Source of the DNA: Marisediminitalea lipolytica
Lineage (GTDB): Bacteria > Pseudomonadota > Gammaproteobacteria > Enterobacterales > Alteromonadaceae
NCBI RefSeq assembly: GCF_001758465.1
Contig: NZ_MJIC01000016.1
Span: forward strand, 310,001 to 374,000
DNA length: 64,000 nucleotides
Reading direction: 5' to 3'
Both the position numbers and the translations under genes were made by a program. Of the stretch, positions 42,265 through 51,300 are shown in pieces. Each line of letters opens with the position of its first letter. Positions within the stretch are counted from its first letter, which is position 1. The notes under the pieces are model-generated. The model ran no database searches and was not told where the DNA came from. It saw only the letters and a list, made by a program, of their open reading frames with translations.

Positions 42265-42990
42265 GTGTTAGCTCTGATTCGAATTCCCGTCGTACTGGTC
42301 GCCTTCTTAGTACTCAACGTACTGGTACTGATTGTATGTGTTGCCCGCCCGTTTCATCGTGACAATGTCTATATTGCCGGTCAGCTTTACAGCCAGATAG
42401 CAAAACTGCTGGGGCTGAAAATAACCATTCGCCGCCCGGAAGGTCTGGATACCGACAAGTCCTATGTCGTCGTCGCCAATCACCAGAACAGTTACGACAT
42501 CATTACTATCTGTAAAGCCGCTTTTCCTGGTGTGGTGACCATTGGCAAAAAGAGCCTTAAGTGGATCCCGATTTTTGGTCAGATGTACTGGCTTAGCGGC
42601 AATATCATGATCGACCGCAAAAATACCGCCAAAGCGCTGGATACCTTGCAGTTAACTGCGAAAAAAATTACCGAGAAAAACCTGTCAGTGTGGTTTTTCC
42701 CTGAGGGTACACGTTCTTATGGCCGTGGCATTTTGCCCTTTAAGGTTGGCGCATTTCGCCTGGCCATCGCTACAGAGACACCGGTTATCATGGTGACTGC
42801 CAGCAATCTTCACGAAAAAATTAAGTGGAACCGCTGGAATAACGGCGAAATGATTATCGATATCGGTCAACCAAGTCAACTGGATAACAGCCGTTCGCCT
42901 AAAGGCTGGATGGCCCATTATCACGGCGAAATGGAAAAAAAGTTTGCTGAGTTAAACGATGAAGTCGCTCAAAGCGAGAAATCAATATAA
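42265..42990 (+). CDS. plsC: 1-acyl-sn-glycerol-3-phosphate acyltransferase
   Basis: Adds the second acyl chain to lysophosphatidate in phospholipid synthesis. 241 residues from GTG 42265. N-terminal membrane helix (PVVLVAFLVLNVLVLIVCVA), catalytic NHQNSYD block (His73, Asp78), and the glycerophosphate-binding FFPEGTRSYGRG, followed by KVGAFRLAIATETPV. All conserved acyltransferase motifs are present. No strong ribosome site. Upstream 260 bp show nothing but AT-rich promoter-like sequence. Confidence 0.95.
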   Translation: MLALIRIPVVLVAFLVLNVLVLIVCVARPFHRDNVYIAGQLYSQIAKLLGLKITIRRPEGLDTDKSYVVVANHQNSYDIITICKAAFPGVVTIGKKSLKWIPIFGQMYWLSGNIMIDRKNTAKALDTLQLTAKKITEKNLSVWFFPEGTRSYGRGILPFKVGAFRLAIATETPVIMVTASNLHEKIKWNRWNNGEMIIDIGQPSQLDNSRSPKGWMAHYHGEMEKKFAELNDEVAQSEKSI

Positions 42991-43030
42991 TATAAGCAGA
43001 TAAAGATTTTTTGCTAACCAGGCTTTTATT

Positions 43031-43426
43031 ATGACGCAATACGACGAGCGTACTGAATGGTACGAATTTAACCAGGAAACCATTGATGCACTGTTGAGCG
43101 ATGGCAGTGAAGCCGATGCCACTTACACCATTGAGCATCATATGGCATGCAAAGACTTTGATCTCCTGGAAAAAGCCGCGGTGGACGCCTTCAAAGCCGG
43201 TTTTGAAGTCACTGACGCAGAAGAAGTGTACCTGGACGACGGCGGCACTGTGTTTTGCTTTGACATTATCGCAGAACGTTTGTTAAACCGGGAGCTGCTG
43301 GATAAAGACACCGACGCGCTGCTGCAAATCGCCGACAAGCACTCAGTGCATTACGACGGCTGGGGCACTTATTTTATTGGTGAAGGCGCCCTGGAAAACG
43401 ACGATAACTACGATGATGAAGACTGA
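43031..43426 (+). CDS. rraB: Ribonuclease E inhibitor RraB
   Basis: 131 residues, very acidic, with a C-terminal Asp/Glu tail ([10 protein letters not shown]). Family match over [44 protein letters not shown] and [10 protein letters not shown]. RraB binds RNase E and alters degradosome composition and RNA turnover. Own terminator just after the stop; plsC ends 40 bp upstream. Confidence 0.93.
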   Translation: MTQYDERTEWYEFNQETIDALLSDGSEADATYTIEHHMACKDFDLLEKAAVDAFKAGFEVTDAEEVYLDDGGTVFCFDIIAERLLNRELLDKDTDALLQIADKHSVHYDGWGTYFIGEGALENDDNYDDED

Positions 43427-43450
43427 AAAACAAGCCTTAGCTTGTTTTTC
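43426..43450 (+). terminator. Terminator of rraB
   Basis: 10-bp stem AAAAACAAGC / GCTTGTTTTT with a 4-nt loop; the T-run is part of the 3' arm. It starts at the rraB stop codon. Confidence 0.85.
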
Positions 43451-43630
43451 ATCCTTGTTTATTCGCCCTTACTATCCGCTATCTCTGTTATTTTCTTCAT
43501 TATTTTTTAATTAAAGTCTCGTTTTTTCACACAAAATCCTGGTTTTGTTCCTATACTTTTTATGTTGATTAATTCAGCAGTTCACTGCGGGACAGTGGGT
43601 GTATTAACCATCACCAATGAGTAGCAAGGG

Positions 43631-45994
43631 ATGAAATTAAAATCGAAGTTGATTACGAGTTACACCCTGATCGGGGTAGTCTTCGCCATAGTGAGTTGTT
43701 TAACGCTGGGATGGTTTATTGAAAAAGATGCTAAAGAGCATATTTTGCAATCCTCGAAAGAACGGCTTATCAGTGCCCGAGACCAGACTGCGCATCAGAT
43801 AGAAAGTTACCTTGCTACCGTTCGTTATCAGGCCGAGACACTGTCCTTCAACCCAACTACCGTAAAAGCGCTGTCAGAATTTAAAACCCACTTTCTGCAA
43901 TCCAACAGCACCAATAGTGTTGCAAACAGCCTGTCTGATTATTATCGCCAGCAATTTGCCGCCAGATTCCAACAGCTTAATCCCAATAGCAATCTGGATG
44001 AGCAAGCGTTACTTACTTCGCTCTCAGGTCTGGCTCTGCATTTTCAGCAACGCTACATCTCGGACAACCCTCACCCCCTTGGCAGCAAAGACGCGCTGGA
44101 GAGTGATGGTTCCGGCAGTGACTACGACCAGGCCCATCAACAGTATCATTATGTGTTTAAAGATTATCTGGAACACTTTGGCTACTACGATATCTTTTTG
44201 GTAGATGCCGAAACAGGTTACGTGGTTTACTCCACATTTAAGGAACTCGACTACGCTACGTCGTTAAAAAGCGGTCCTTACAAACAAAGTGGTCTCGCGG
44301 ATGCGTATCGCGGGGCTTTGTCACTAACCGACTCAAAATCCAGTTTTATCACTGATTTTCAAACCTATGTGCCATCGTATAACGCGCAGGCTGCATTTGT
44401 CTCTTCACAGATTACTGTCAATGGCGAAGTTACAGGCGTTCTGGTGATGCAGCTACCACTGGACAAAATCGATAACATCATGACCCATGACAGGGACTGG
44501 GTTGAAGCAGGCTTTGGGGTGTCAGGAGAAACCTACCTGGTGGGTGCCGATACGCTGATGCGCTCGAACTCACGCTTTCTGGTAGAAGATAAACCCGGTT
44601 ACCTGAATGTGATGAAAGCCATTGGCACCGATATGCAAACTGTTACCGCTATGGATGTTTTTTCCACGTCTATCGGCCTACAAACGGTCAACTCTGAGGC
44701 AGCCAAACATGCCCTTAATGGCCAGACAGGTTATGCGTTGGTGCAGGATTATCGCGGCGTAGATGTGCTTTCGGCCTATAAGCCGCTGAATATTGCTGGT
44801 TTAAACTGGGTAATATTAAGCGAAATTGACTACAGCGAGGCATTGGGTTTTATTGAACAGCTCAATACTCAGATTGTGTTTAACATTTTGTTGCTATCGG
44901 TATTTGCTTTGGTGATTAGCTTTTTGGTTGGCGTTACGATGTCCCGCCCGGTCCTTAACCCCATCAAACAAATGCATAAAACCGTTGAACAACTGAGTTC
45001 CGGTGACGGTGACTTAACCATTCGCCTGCCCGATAAAGGCAACGATGAGCTGTCTGCCCTGGCACAGAAATTTAACGAATTTATTGAACACCTTGATGTA
45101 ACCTTTACCCAATTGCTAGCGTCAATCCTGCGAATGGAGCCAATGTCTGTAGACGTTAAAGAGGTCAATCAGGAACTCATTACCTCTTCAGACAACTTAC
45201 ATAACCAGTCTGATATCGTGCGACAAGAACTCAATAATACCCTGGAATCCAGCCAGTCAGTGGCAAACGAGGTAGGCGGCATTCAGCAGGCTTCCCGGGA
45301 GACAGAAGCACGGGTAAATGAAGGCCGGCACTACGTAGATGAAACCCTGAAAAACATGGACAGGCTAAGTGCGACCCTGACCAACGTATCCAATGCGGTA
45401 AATGAGCTTAAATCTGACGCTGAAAGTATTTCTAAAGTAATTGATGTTATTAATGAGATTGCCGAAAGAACCAATTTATTAGCACTGAATGCGGCTATCG
45501 AAGCAGCACGGGCGGGTGAATCCGGACGGGGTTTTGCCGTCGTCGCTGACGAGGTCAGAAACCTGGCAAGTCAAACCCGCTCCTCTACCACCAGCGTTGC
45601 CCAGATTGTTGGAAACATTACCAACAGTACGCAAAACGCCGTGGATATCATGCTGGAAAGCCTGGAAAACGCGCAGGGCTGTACACAACAAGCCAACGAA
45701 ACTAAAAACAGCTGGGGCCACATAGAATCGGCAATTGACAATATCAACCAGCACGTTTTACAAATCGGCACGGTTGCCACGGCACAACAAGATCAGCTTA
45801 AGGCAGTCGCAGAAAACTTCACAATCATGGACAAGAGCTTCGATCTCAATCAACACGCCATTGAATTAAGTGCAAGTATTGGCGAAGACATCACAAAGAT
45901 GGGAAATAAACTGCGCTCACTAACTGATAACTTTAAAGTGTCCCAGTCCATGCGCGCCCCTAAACGACGAGAGAAATTCCGCAAGCCAGAGTAA
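43631..45994 (+). CDS. Methyl-accepting chemotaxis protein
   Basis: 787 residues. N-terminal membrane helix (about 10-30), a large periplasmic sensor of about 380 residues with a Cache-like tail ([30 protein letters not shown]), and a second helix ([20 protein letters not shown]). A HAMP linker ([29 protein letters not shown]) and a cytoplasmic hairpin with the exact tip [21 protein letters not shown] / [16 protein letters not shown] follow. The sensor is longer than usual for a Cache receptor and carries an Asp/Ser-rich insert (about 140-175). Ligand unknown. Transcribed alone. Confidence 0.95.
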   Translation: MKLKSKLITSYTLIGVVFAIVSCLTLGWFIEKDAKEHILQSSKERLISARDQTAHQIESYLATVRYQAETLSFNPTTVKALSEFKTHFLQSNSTNSVANSLSDYYRQQFAARFQQLNPNSNLDEQALLTSLSGLALHFQQRYISDNPHPLGSKDALESDGSGSDYDQAHQQYHYVFKDYLEHFGYYDIFLVDAETGYVVYSTFKELDYATSLKSGPYKQSGLADAYRGALSLTDSKSSFITDFQTYVPSYNAQAAFVSSQITVNGEVTGVLVMQLPLDKIDNIMTHDRDWVEAGFGVSGETYLVGADTLMRSNSRFLVEDKPGYLNVMKAIGTDMQTVTAMDVFSTSIGLQTVNSEAAKHALNGQTGYALVQDYRGVDVLSAYKPLNIAGLNWVILSEIDYSEALGFIEQLNTQIVFNILLLSVFALVISFLVGVTMSRPVLNPIKQMHKTVEQLSSGDGDLTIRLPDKGNDELSALAQKFNEFIEHLDVTFTQLLASILRMEPMSVDVKEVNQELITSSDNLHNQSDIVRQELNNTLESSQSVANEVGGIQQASRETEARVNEGRHYVDETLKNMDRLSATLTNVSNAVNELKSDAESISKVIDVINEIAERTNLLALNAAIEAARAGESGRGFAVVADEVRNLASQTRSSTTSVAQIVGNITNSTQNAVDIMLESLENAQGCTQQANETKNSWGHIESAIDNINQHVLQIGTVATAQQDQLKAVAENFTIMDKSFDLNQHAIELSASIGEDITKMGNKLRSLTDNFKVSQSMRAPKRREKFRKPE

Positions 45995-46055
45995 ACGGTT
46001 AACCGCCCGTTTATCCAGCGTCTGAGCAGGAAAAATGCGGGCGGTGTGTAATTAA

Positions 46056-46517
46056 CTAACGGTTTACCTGATGGCAAACCGCGCAACCACCCGCCACTTT
46101 ACCGGCAAAATAGTAGCGTGGCTCAGCCAGTGATGCTGCGCCTCTGGCTTTATCCACTTTAGCTACAAAGTCACGCATAAAGTCCTGCATGTAAGGGTGA
46201 TTAGAGCCTCCATTGGTGCTTTGCAACCCTGACGCGATAGCTTCAATATTATCCAGCGCTGCCATTACCTGTTGTTGCTGACGCTCAGCTGCTGCCGGGT
46301 CGGCGGCATCAACCGGCTCGAGGGCGAGATCCAGTAACCGGATTTGCCCCGCCATCCGCGCCATTTCAGACTTAATATCCTGAGGTTCAAGGTAATTAAA
46401 ATCCGGTGGATAAGTGACTTTACGCACGTCCGCCATATTAAACGAACAGCCTGCCGATAACCCACAAACACATAACACTGCCAAACTTTTTTTATACTGC
46501 ATTAGTTGAGAAAGCAT
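46056..46517 (-). CDS. Lipoprotein with a C-terminal haem-c motif
   Basis: 153 residues from ATG 46517 (AGGAG 10 bp upstream; longer frame rejected). Lipobox LSAGC with Cys24, so lipid-anchored. The body is helical (residues 50-130) and recalls cytochrome c' type bundles. At the very end is CAVCH (C145, C148, H149), a single covalent haem-c attachment motif in GGCAVCHQVNR. A possible distal ligand is not obvious. Likely a periplasmic monohaem electron-carrier lipoprotein. Neighbouring gene encodes a Tat-exported FAD oxidoreductase, so the two could exchange electrons (inference). Confidence 0.75.
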   Translation of the reverse strand: MLSQLMQYKKSLAVLCVCGLSAGCSFNMADVRKVTYPPDFNYLEPQDIKSEMARMAGQIRLLDLALEPVDAADPAAAERQQQQVMAALDNIEAIASGLQSTNGGSNHPYMQDFMRDFVAKVDKARGAASLAEPRYYFAGKVAGGCAVCHQVNR

Positions 46518-46645
46518 CACTTCGACTCCTCTTTTATTTAACTCAAAAGTATGTCGGGAATGATTATTACGCAACGTCCTCCGTTAAGAGAGTTGACCTG
46601 CAACAATAAAAAAATGCCCTGGCAATTTTTCCAAATGAATTCTGA

Positions 46646-47836
46646 CTAACTTTTCATCGTTGCCATTATTCTGGCCAGTTGCTCTACCGCCGCAATGGAC
46701 TCCTGTGGATTAACGTTAGCTACCGGGTTGTTAAAGTCACCTTCTGCACCGGCCTGTACCAGTAAGCCATCACGCCTTGGGTAAACCGAGGTATGCTGAT
46801 CAAAATACTGAAGACCATATTTCACCTCGGGTTGCGGCATTAACTTACAGGTTTGGCCTCGTACCGGAATAATTGACTCGTCATTAAGTAACGCCTTAGC
46901 CCCATAGCCGGTGCAATTTACAATCACACTCTCATCAAACTGAGCAAAATCAGCAGCTGACGTTAAGGTGCGGTCTATAATCTTGCCACCGCTACGATAA
47001 AACAACGCCAGCAAATACTGAGAATAAGCACTGATATTGAACATTAGCAGAGGAAACTGCCGGACATAAGGGGTCGCAAATGGATTTAGCGCTGGCGGCA
47101 CATCGCGGGCTTTGGGATTTAAATCGCTCAGCAACTGCTTGCGGTAATCTGGGTAAGCCGGTTCGCCGGGAATATTATGGCCTCCGTGATCATCAAAAGG
47201 CTTATCCGCTAATCTGAACATGGTTGTCCATTCTACCGGATTACCAGCCAGCCCTAACAAAGTTTGAAAGCGCAGATAAGATAACCTGGCCATCCATTGC
47301 CAGCGTTCAGCAAATGGCTGCGCATGCTCAAGGGTTACAATACGGGAATCGGGAGACCAAATACCGGTTGCATACGAAGATCGCACATAAGGAGGCTGCT
47401 CTTTGGCATAAATTGTTACCTGGTATCCTGCGCGCTGGCACTGAATGGCTGTGGTCAGCCCGACGGCACCACACCCAACCACGGCAATAGGCTTTTGCTT
47501 ATCGGCTTTTATCAAAGACTCAGCAAGCGCAGCGGTTCCCCATGAAAGTGACCACCCACTACCACCATGCCCGTAGTTATGAATAATAGTTTTACTGCCT
47601 GACGTTTCTGCCTCTATGCGCGGCCCTGTAGCCCTGAATGGGCGGGTACATACATTAGTACTGATTATTCGGTCAGCATAAGCATTAATTGGCGCAAGCG
47701 TCGGCAGGCCAAGCGGTAACTCAGCCGTAGATAAAGGCATGTGAGAAGAGATATCTTGCGGGGCGCTGGCACAACCTGCCAGCGTTGCGGCTAAACCTGA
47801 GCCTGCGGCTCCCTGAAGAAAACGACGACGATGCAT
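46646..47836 (-). CDS. Tat-exported FAD-dependent oxidoreductase (D-amino-acid oxidase type)
   Basis: 396 residues from ATG 47836, supported by GGAG and by the signal it exposes: twin-arginine HRRRFLQGAAG then lipobox LAGC (Cys22). A folded, lipid-anchored periplasmic flavoprotein is expected. The FAD motif PIAVVGCGAVGLTTAIQCQRAGY (about 140-162) and TGIWSPDSR match the DAO family, as do VIVNCTGYGAKAL and the C-terminal IIPVRGQTCKL. Family members oxidise D-amino acids or related amines. Periplasmic location is unusual for DAO. Substrate unknown. Confidence 0.87.
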   Translation of the reverse strand: MHRRRFLQGAAGSGLAATLAGCASAPQDISSHMPLSTAELPLGLPTLAPINAYADRIISTNVCTRPFRATGPRIEAETSGSKTIIHNYGHGGSGWSLSWGTAALAESLIKADKQKPIAVVGCGAVGLTTAIQCQRAGYQVTIYAKEQPPYVRSSYATGIWSPDSRIVTLEHAQPFAERWQWMARLSYLRFQTLLGLAGNPVEWTTMFRLADKPFDDHGGHNIPGEPAYPDYRKQLLSDLNPKARDVPPALNPFATPYVRQFPLLMFNISAYSQYLLALFYRSGGKIIDRTLTSAADFAQFDESVIVNCTGYGAKALLNDESIIPVRGQTCKLMPQPEVKYGLQYFDQHTSVYPRRDGLLVQAGAEGDFNNPVANVNPQESIAAVEQLARIMATMKS

Positions 47837-47976
47837 AAGGACTCCATTAGTAGCCGCCTCAACGGCAGCCTGATTGAGATAAGTCCTGATACAAAACAAA
47901 AAATACAATGATGGTCTTTGCGCCATTTGGTCCAGATTAACGACAGCCTGAGAGTTAAACAAGGTCAGTTATCGTG

Positions 47977-48027
47977 TGCACAAGCAATTTACCCACGGAA
48001 GTGTTTTTCGTGGGTGTTCCTTGTGCA
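47977..48027. other. Two-tier hairpin in the intergenic region
   Basis: Outer perfect 8-bp stem TGCACAAG / CTTGTGCA and inner perfect 7-bp stem ACCCACG / CGTGGGT, separated by an internal loop (6 and 4 nt) and capped by an 11-nt loop. Neither neighbouring gene ends here, so it is not an obvious terminator. Structured RNA or protein-binding site possible. Confidence 0.45.
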
Positions 48028-48224
48028 GCTATTGCCCCCCAGAACAGAAGCTCAATAAAGCGTTAGAAGTGTCAAAAAACTGAAAAACAGCTTTAAATAA
48101 GTTTATTTTAAGCCGGTAAACTTATCTTCAATAAGTAATTTCACCCCCGGATATAGCGGGCAGCACGCATGTTTACTGCATGAATAAAATAGCCGCTCAA
48201 CAATTCCACAGCTCCGTCAAAAAC

Positions 48225-48256
48225 TTGTCATTTCTCTGTAGCAAAGCCCTTATAGT
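48225..48256 (+). promoter_or_regulatory. Candidate Pho-box promoter of the nuclease-scaffold operon
   Basis: TTGTCAT-TTCT-CTGTAGC (48225-48242) has the PhoB layout of two 7-bp direct repeats on an 11-bp period (consensus CTGTCAT); 10 of 14 repeat bases match. A -10-like TATAGT starts 8 bp after it, the spacing seen in PhoB-activated promoters. It lies 55 bp upstream of the nuclease ATG. By eye only. Confidence 0.45.
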
Positions 48257-48310
48257 GTTTTCTGCACTTCAGGACAGTTGATTAAATCTATAAGCAGGAG
48301 CAACACACAA

Positions 48311-51300
48311 ATGAAAGCAAAATTGTTGTTGCCTTTGGTATTCAGTCTGCCGGTCTCAGCCCTTGCTGATGACTTGTTTATCTCTGAATACATCGAAGGT
48401 AGCTCGTTTAATAAAGCGATAGAAATTTTTAACCCTACCGACACCGCAATCGATTTGGCTGGATATCGTCTGGAGATCTACTCCAACGGCCGCGATACAG
48501 TCAGTTCCACGATTAACCTTTCTGGCACAATCGCCAGTGGCGGTGTTTATGTGGTTGCCGATGATAACGCCAATGAGAGCATTCTGGCCGTTACCAACTT
48601 AATGACCACCAGTTCTTTGTATAACGGCGATGATGCCATTGTACTGGTGAATAACAGCACCGTTATTGATAGTTTTGGCCAGGTCGGTACCGACCCGGGT
48701 TCTGCGTGGCAATCCAACGGTATCTCAACCGCAAACAAAACCCTCGTACGCAAATCAACTATCGCCACTGGCGACATTATTGTTAATGACGCTTTTGATG
48801 TCTCTCTGGAATGGATCCAATTCGACCAGGACTATACTGACGATCTGGGTATGCACACCTATGATGCTGGCAGCGCAACACCGCCAGGGGATGACGATGA
48901 AGATTTAGAAGACGTTTGTACAAACTGCCCTGACATTGACAAGGTAGCCGATGCGGCAAGCTTCGATCCGGTTGCCTATTATGCGCCGGTGCAAACCGAG
49001 ATTGACGCGAATGCCCCGGTTGCATTTATCAAACAAGCATTAAATCAGGTTATCAGTGCCGATCACACCGTGCTTGATTACCGTGAAGTTTGGACTGCGC
49101 TGACAGAAACCGACGAAGATCCAGGCAATCCTGATAATGTAATTTTGTTCTACTCCGGTATTTCCTTACCTAAAACCAGCAACCAGTCTGGTGTAAACAA
49201 TAACGACTTCTGGAACCGTGAACATGTTTGGCCTAACAGCCATGGCTTCGGCAGTCAGTCATATGAAGCTTATACGGATATCCATCACTTACGTCCTGAA
49301 GACGTCACTGTAAACGGTTCTCGCGGCAACCTTGATTTCGATTATAGCGACAACCCGCTGGCCGAGGCCCCCGCTAACCGTATTGATAATGATTCCTTTG
49401 AACCACGCGATACAGTTAAAGGCGATGTTGCCCGTATGATGCTGTACATGGACGTTCGCTATGAAGGTTCAGGCAGCGACAATACGCCCGACTTAGTATT
49501 GGTAGACCGCACAACGAGTGCTGGCGATGCCGAATTAGGTAAACTGTGTACGCTGCTGGCGTGGCACAACGGCGACCCGGTTGATGCAAGCGAAGAACAA
49601 CGTGCCGCCACTATTTATGAATATCAGGGCAACCGTAACCCGTTTGTCGACCACCCTGAGTGGGTTGACCTGTTGTACCCTGCCGCTAGTTGTGGTGATG
49701 AGCCTGGTGAACCTGAAGAGCCACCGATTGATCCGGAAGAACCGCCAGTCCCCGTTTCTACGCCGCTAATTTTAGCCGGTGTGATAGATGGTGATTTAAG
49801 CGGTGGATTACCTAAAGCCGTCGAAGTTTTTGTTACTGCCGATATGCCGGATATGAGCGTATGTGGTATTGGCTTTGCGCAAAACGGTGGTGGTACCGAT
49901 GGTCAGGAATTTACCTTCCCGGCGATGGCTGCCTCTGCTGGCGAAAGCTTTATCATCTCGAATGAAACAAGCGGATTTACCGCTTTCTTTGGCGAAGCGC
50001 CTGATTTTCAATCAGGTCAGGCATCAATTAATGGTGACGACGCCATTGAGTTATTTTGTAACGGCGAGTTGGTTGATGTTTTCGGCGATCCGGAGGTGAA
50101 TGGCGACTATGAAGCATGGGATTACACCGATAGCTGGGCGTATCGTGTATCCAATACCACAGCCAGCACTACCTTTAACCCAGCTGACTGGACGATGGCA
50201 GGTCGCGCTGCACTGGATGGTGAAAGCACTAACGCCACCGCCGCAACGCCATACCCGTACAAAACCTTCACTGCGGTACAACCAGAGCTCTTTTTCTCTG
50301 AATACACCGAAGGCAGCAGCCTGAACAAAGCGCTGGAAATCGTTAACCTGGGCTCACAGACCGTTGATTTATCTGCGCACGCTTATGTCATCACGGTTTA
50401 CTCAAATGGCAGCAGCAGTCCGGGATTCAGTGTAACGCTAAGCGGCACTATCGCTGCTGGTGATGTATTTGTGGTGGCCGAACCTGGCGCAGCACAACCA
50501 CTACTCGATGTTGCCGACCAACTCGCCGGTATCAACTTCAACGGTGATGACGCCGTAGTGTTCACCAAAGATGGTGAAGTAATTGATGCCATTGGTCAGG
50601 TTGGTTTCGATCCGGGAACACAGTGGGGCACTGGCGATACCAGCACCCGTGACAACACACTGCGTCGCTTAATGAGCGTTCAGGCTGGTGACACTAACCC
50701 TGACGACGTTTTCGATCCGGCGGTTGAGTGGGCAGGCTTCCCGAATAATACCTTTGATAACTTTGGTATTTACGGTGACGGAAACACTGGTCCGGAAGAG
50801 CCACCGATTGACGAGTTTGGTGCGTGTTTTGACAGCGCAACCCTGATCAGTGCTGTACAAGGTTCAGGCAGCGCCTCGCCACTGAGTGGTCAGACTGTCA
50901 TCATCGAAGGTGTAGTGACCTCGGTGGTACCAGACATTGAAGGTTTCTTCATGCAGGAAGAAGACAGCGATCATGATAGCGATCCGCTGACGTCAGAGGG
51001 CATTTTTGTTGATACTTTAGCGCCACCAGCGGGTCTGCAAAATGGCGACGTAGTGCGTGTGATGGGAACGGCTGGGGAAGAGTTTGGTCGCACCAGACTA
51101 ACAGCAGTTACCGAATCGGCAATTTGTGGCACTGCCACCGTTACTCCCACAGAGTTCAGCCTCCCGCAGGAAAATGCTGATGACTTTGAAGCCCTTGAAA
51201 ACATGTTGGTCGTCAGTAACGCCAGCCTGACCATTTCAGATACTTACCGCTTTGTACGTTACGGTGAAATTCTGGTGTCTAACGGCCGTTTGTATAACCC

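Larger units (their letters stand above)
47837..48310. other. Upstream region of the dockerin nuclease, with hairpin and Pho-box candidate
   Basis: 474 bases with no convincing ORF, lying between divergent genes. From left to right: AT-rich promoter sequence for the oxidoreductase, a compound hairpin at 47977-48027, an AT-rich stretch, a Pho-box candidate (48225-48242), TATAGT (48251-48256) and AGGAG (48296-48300). Confidence 0.6.
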
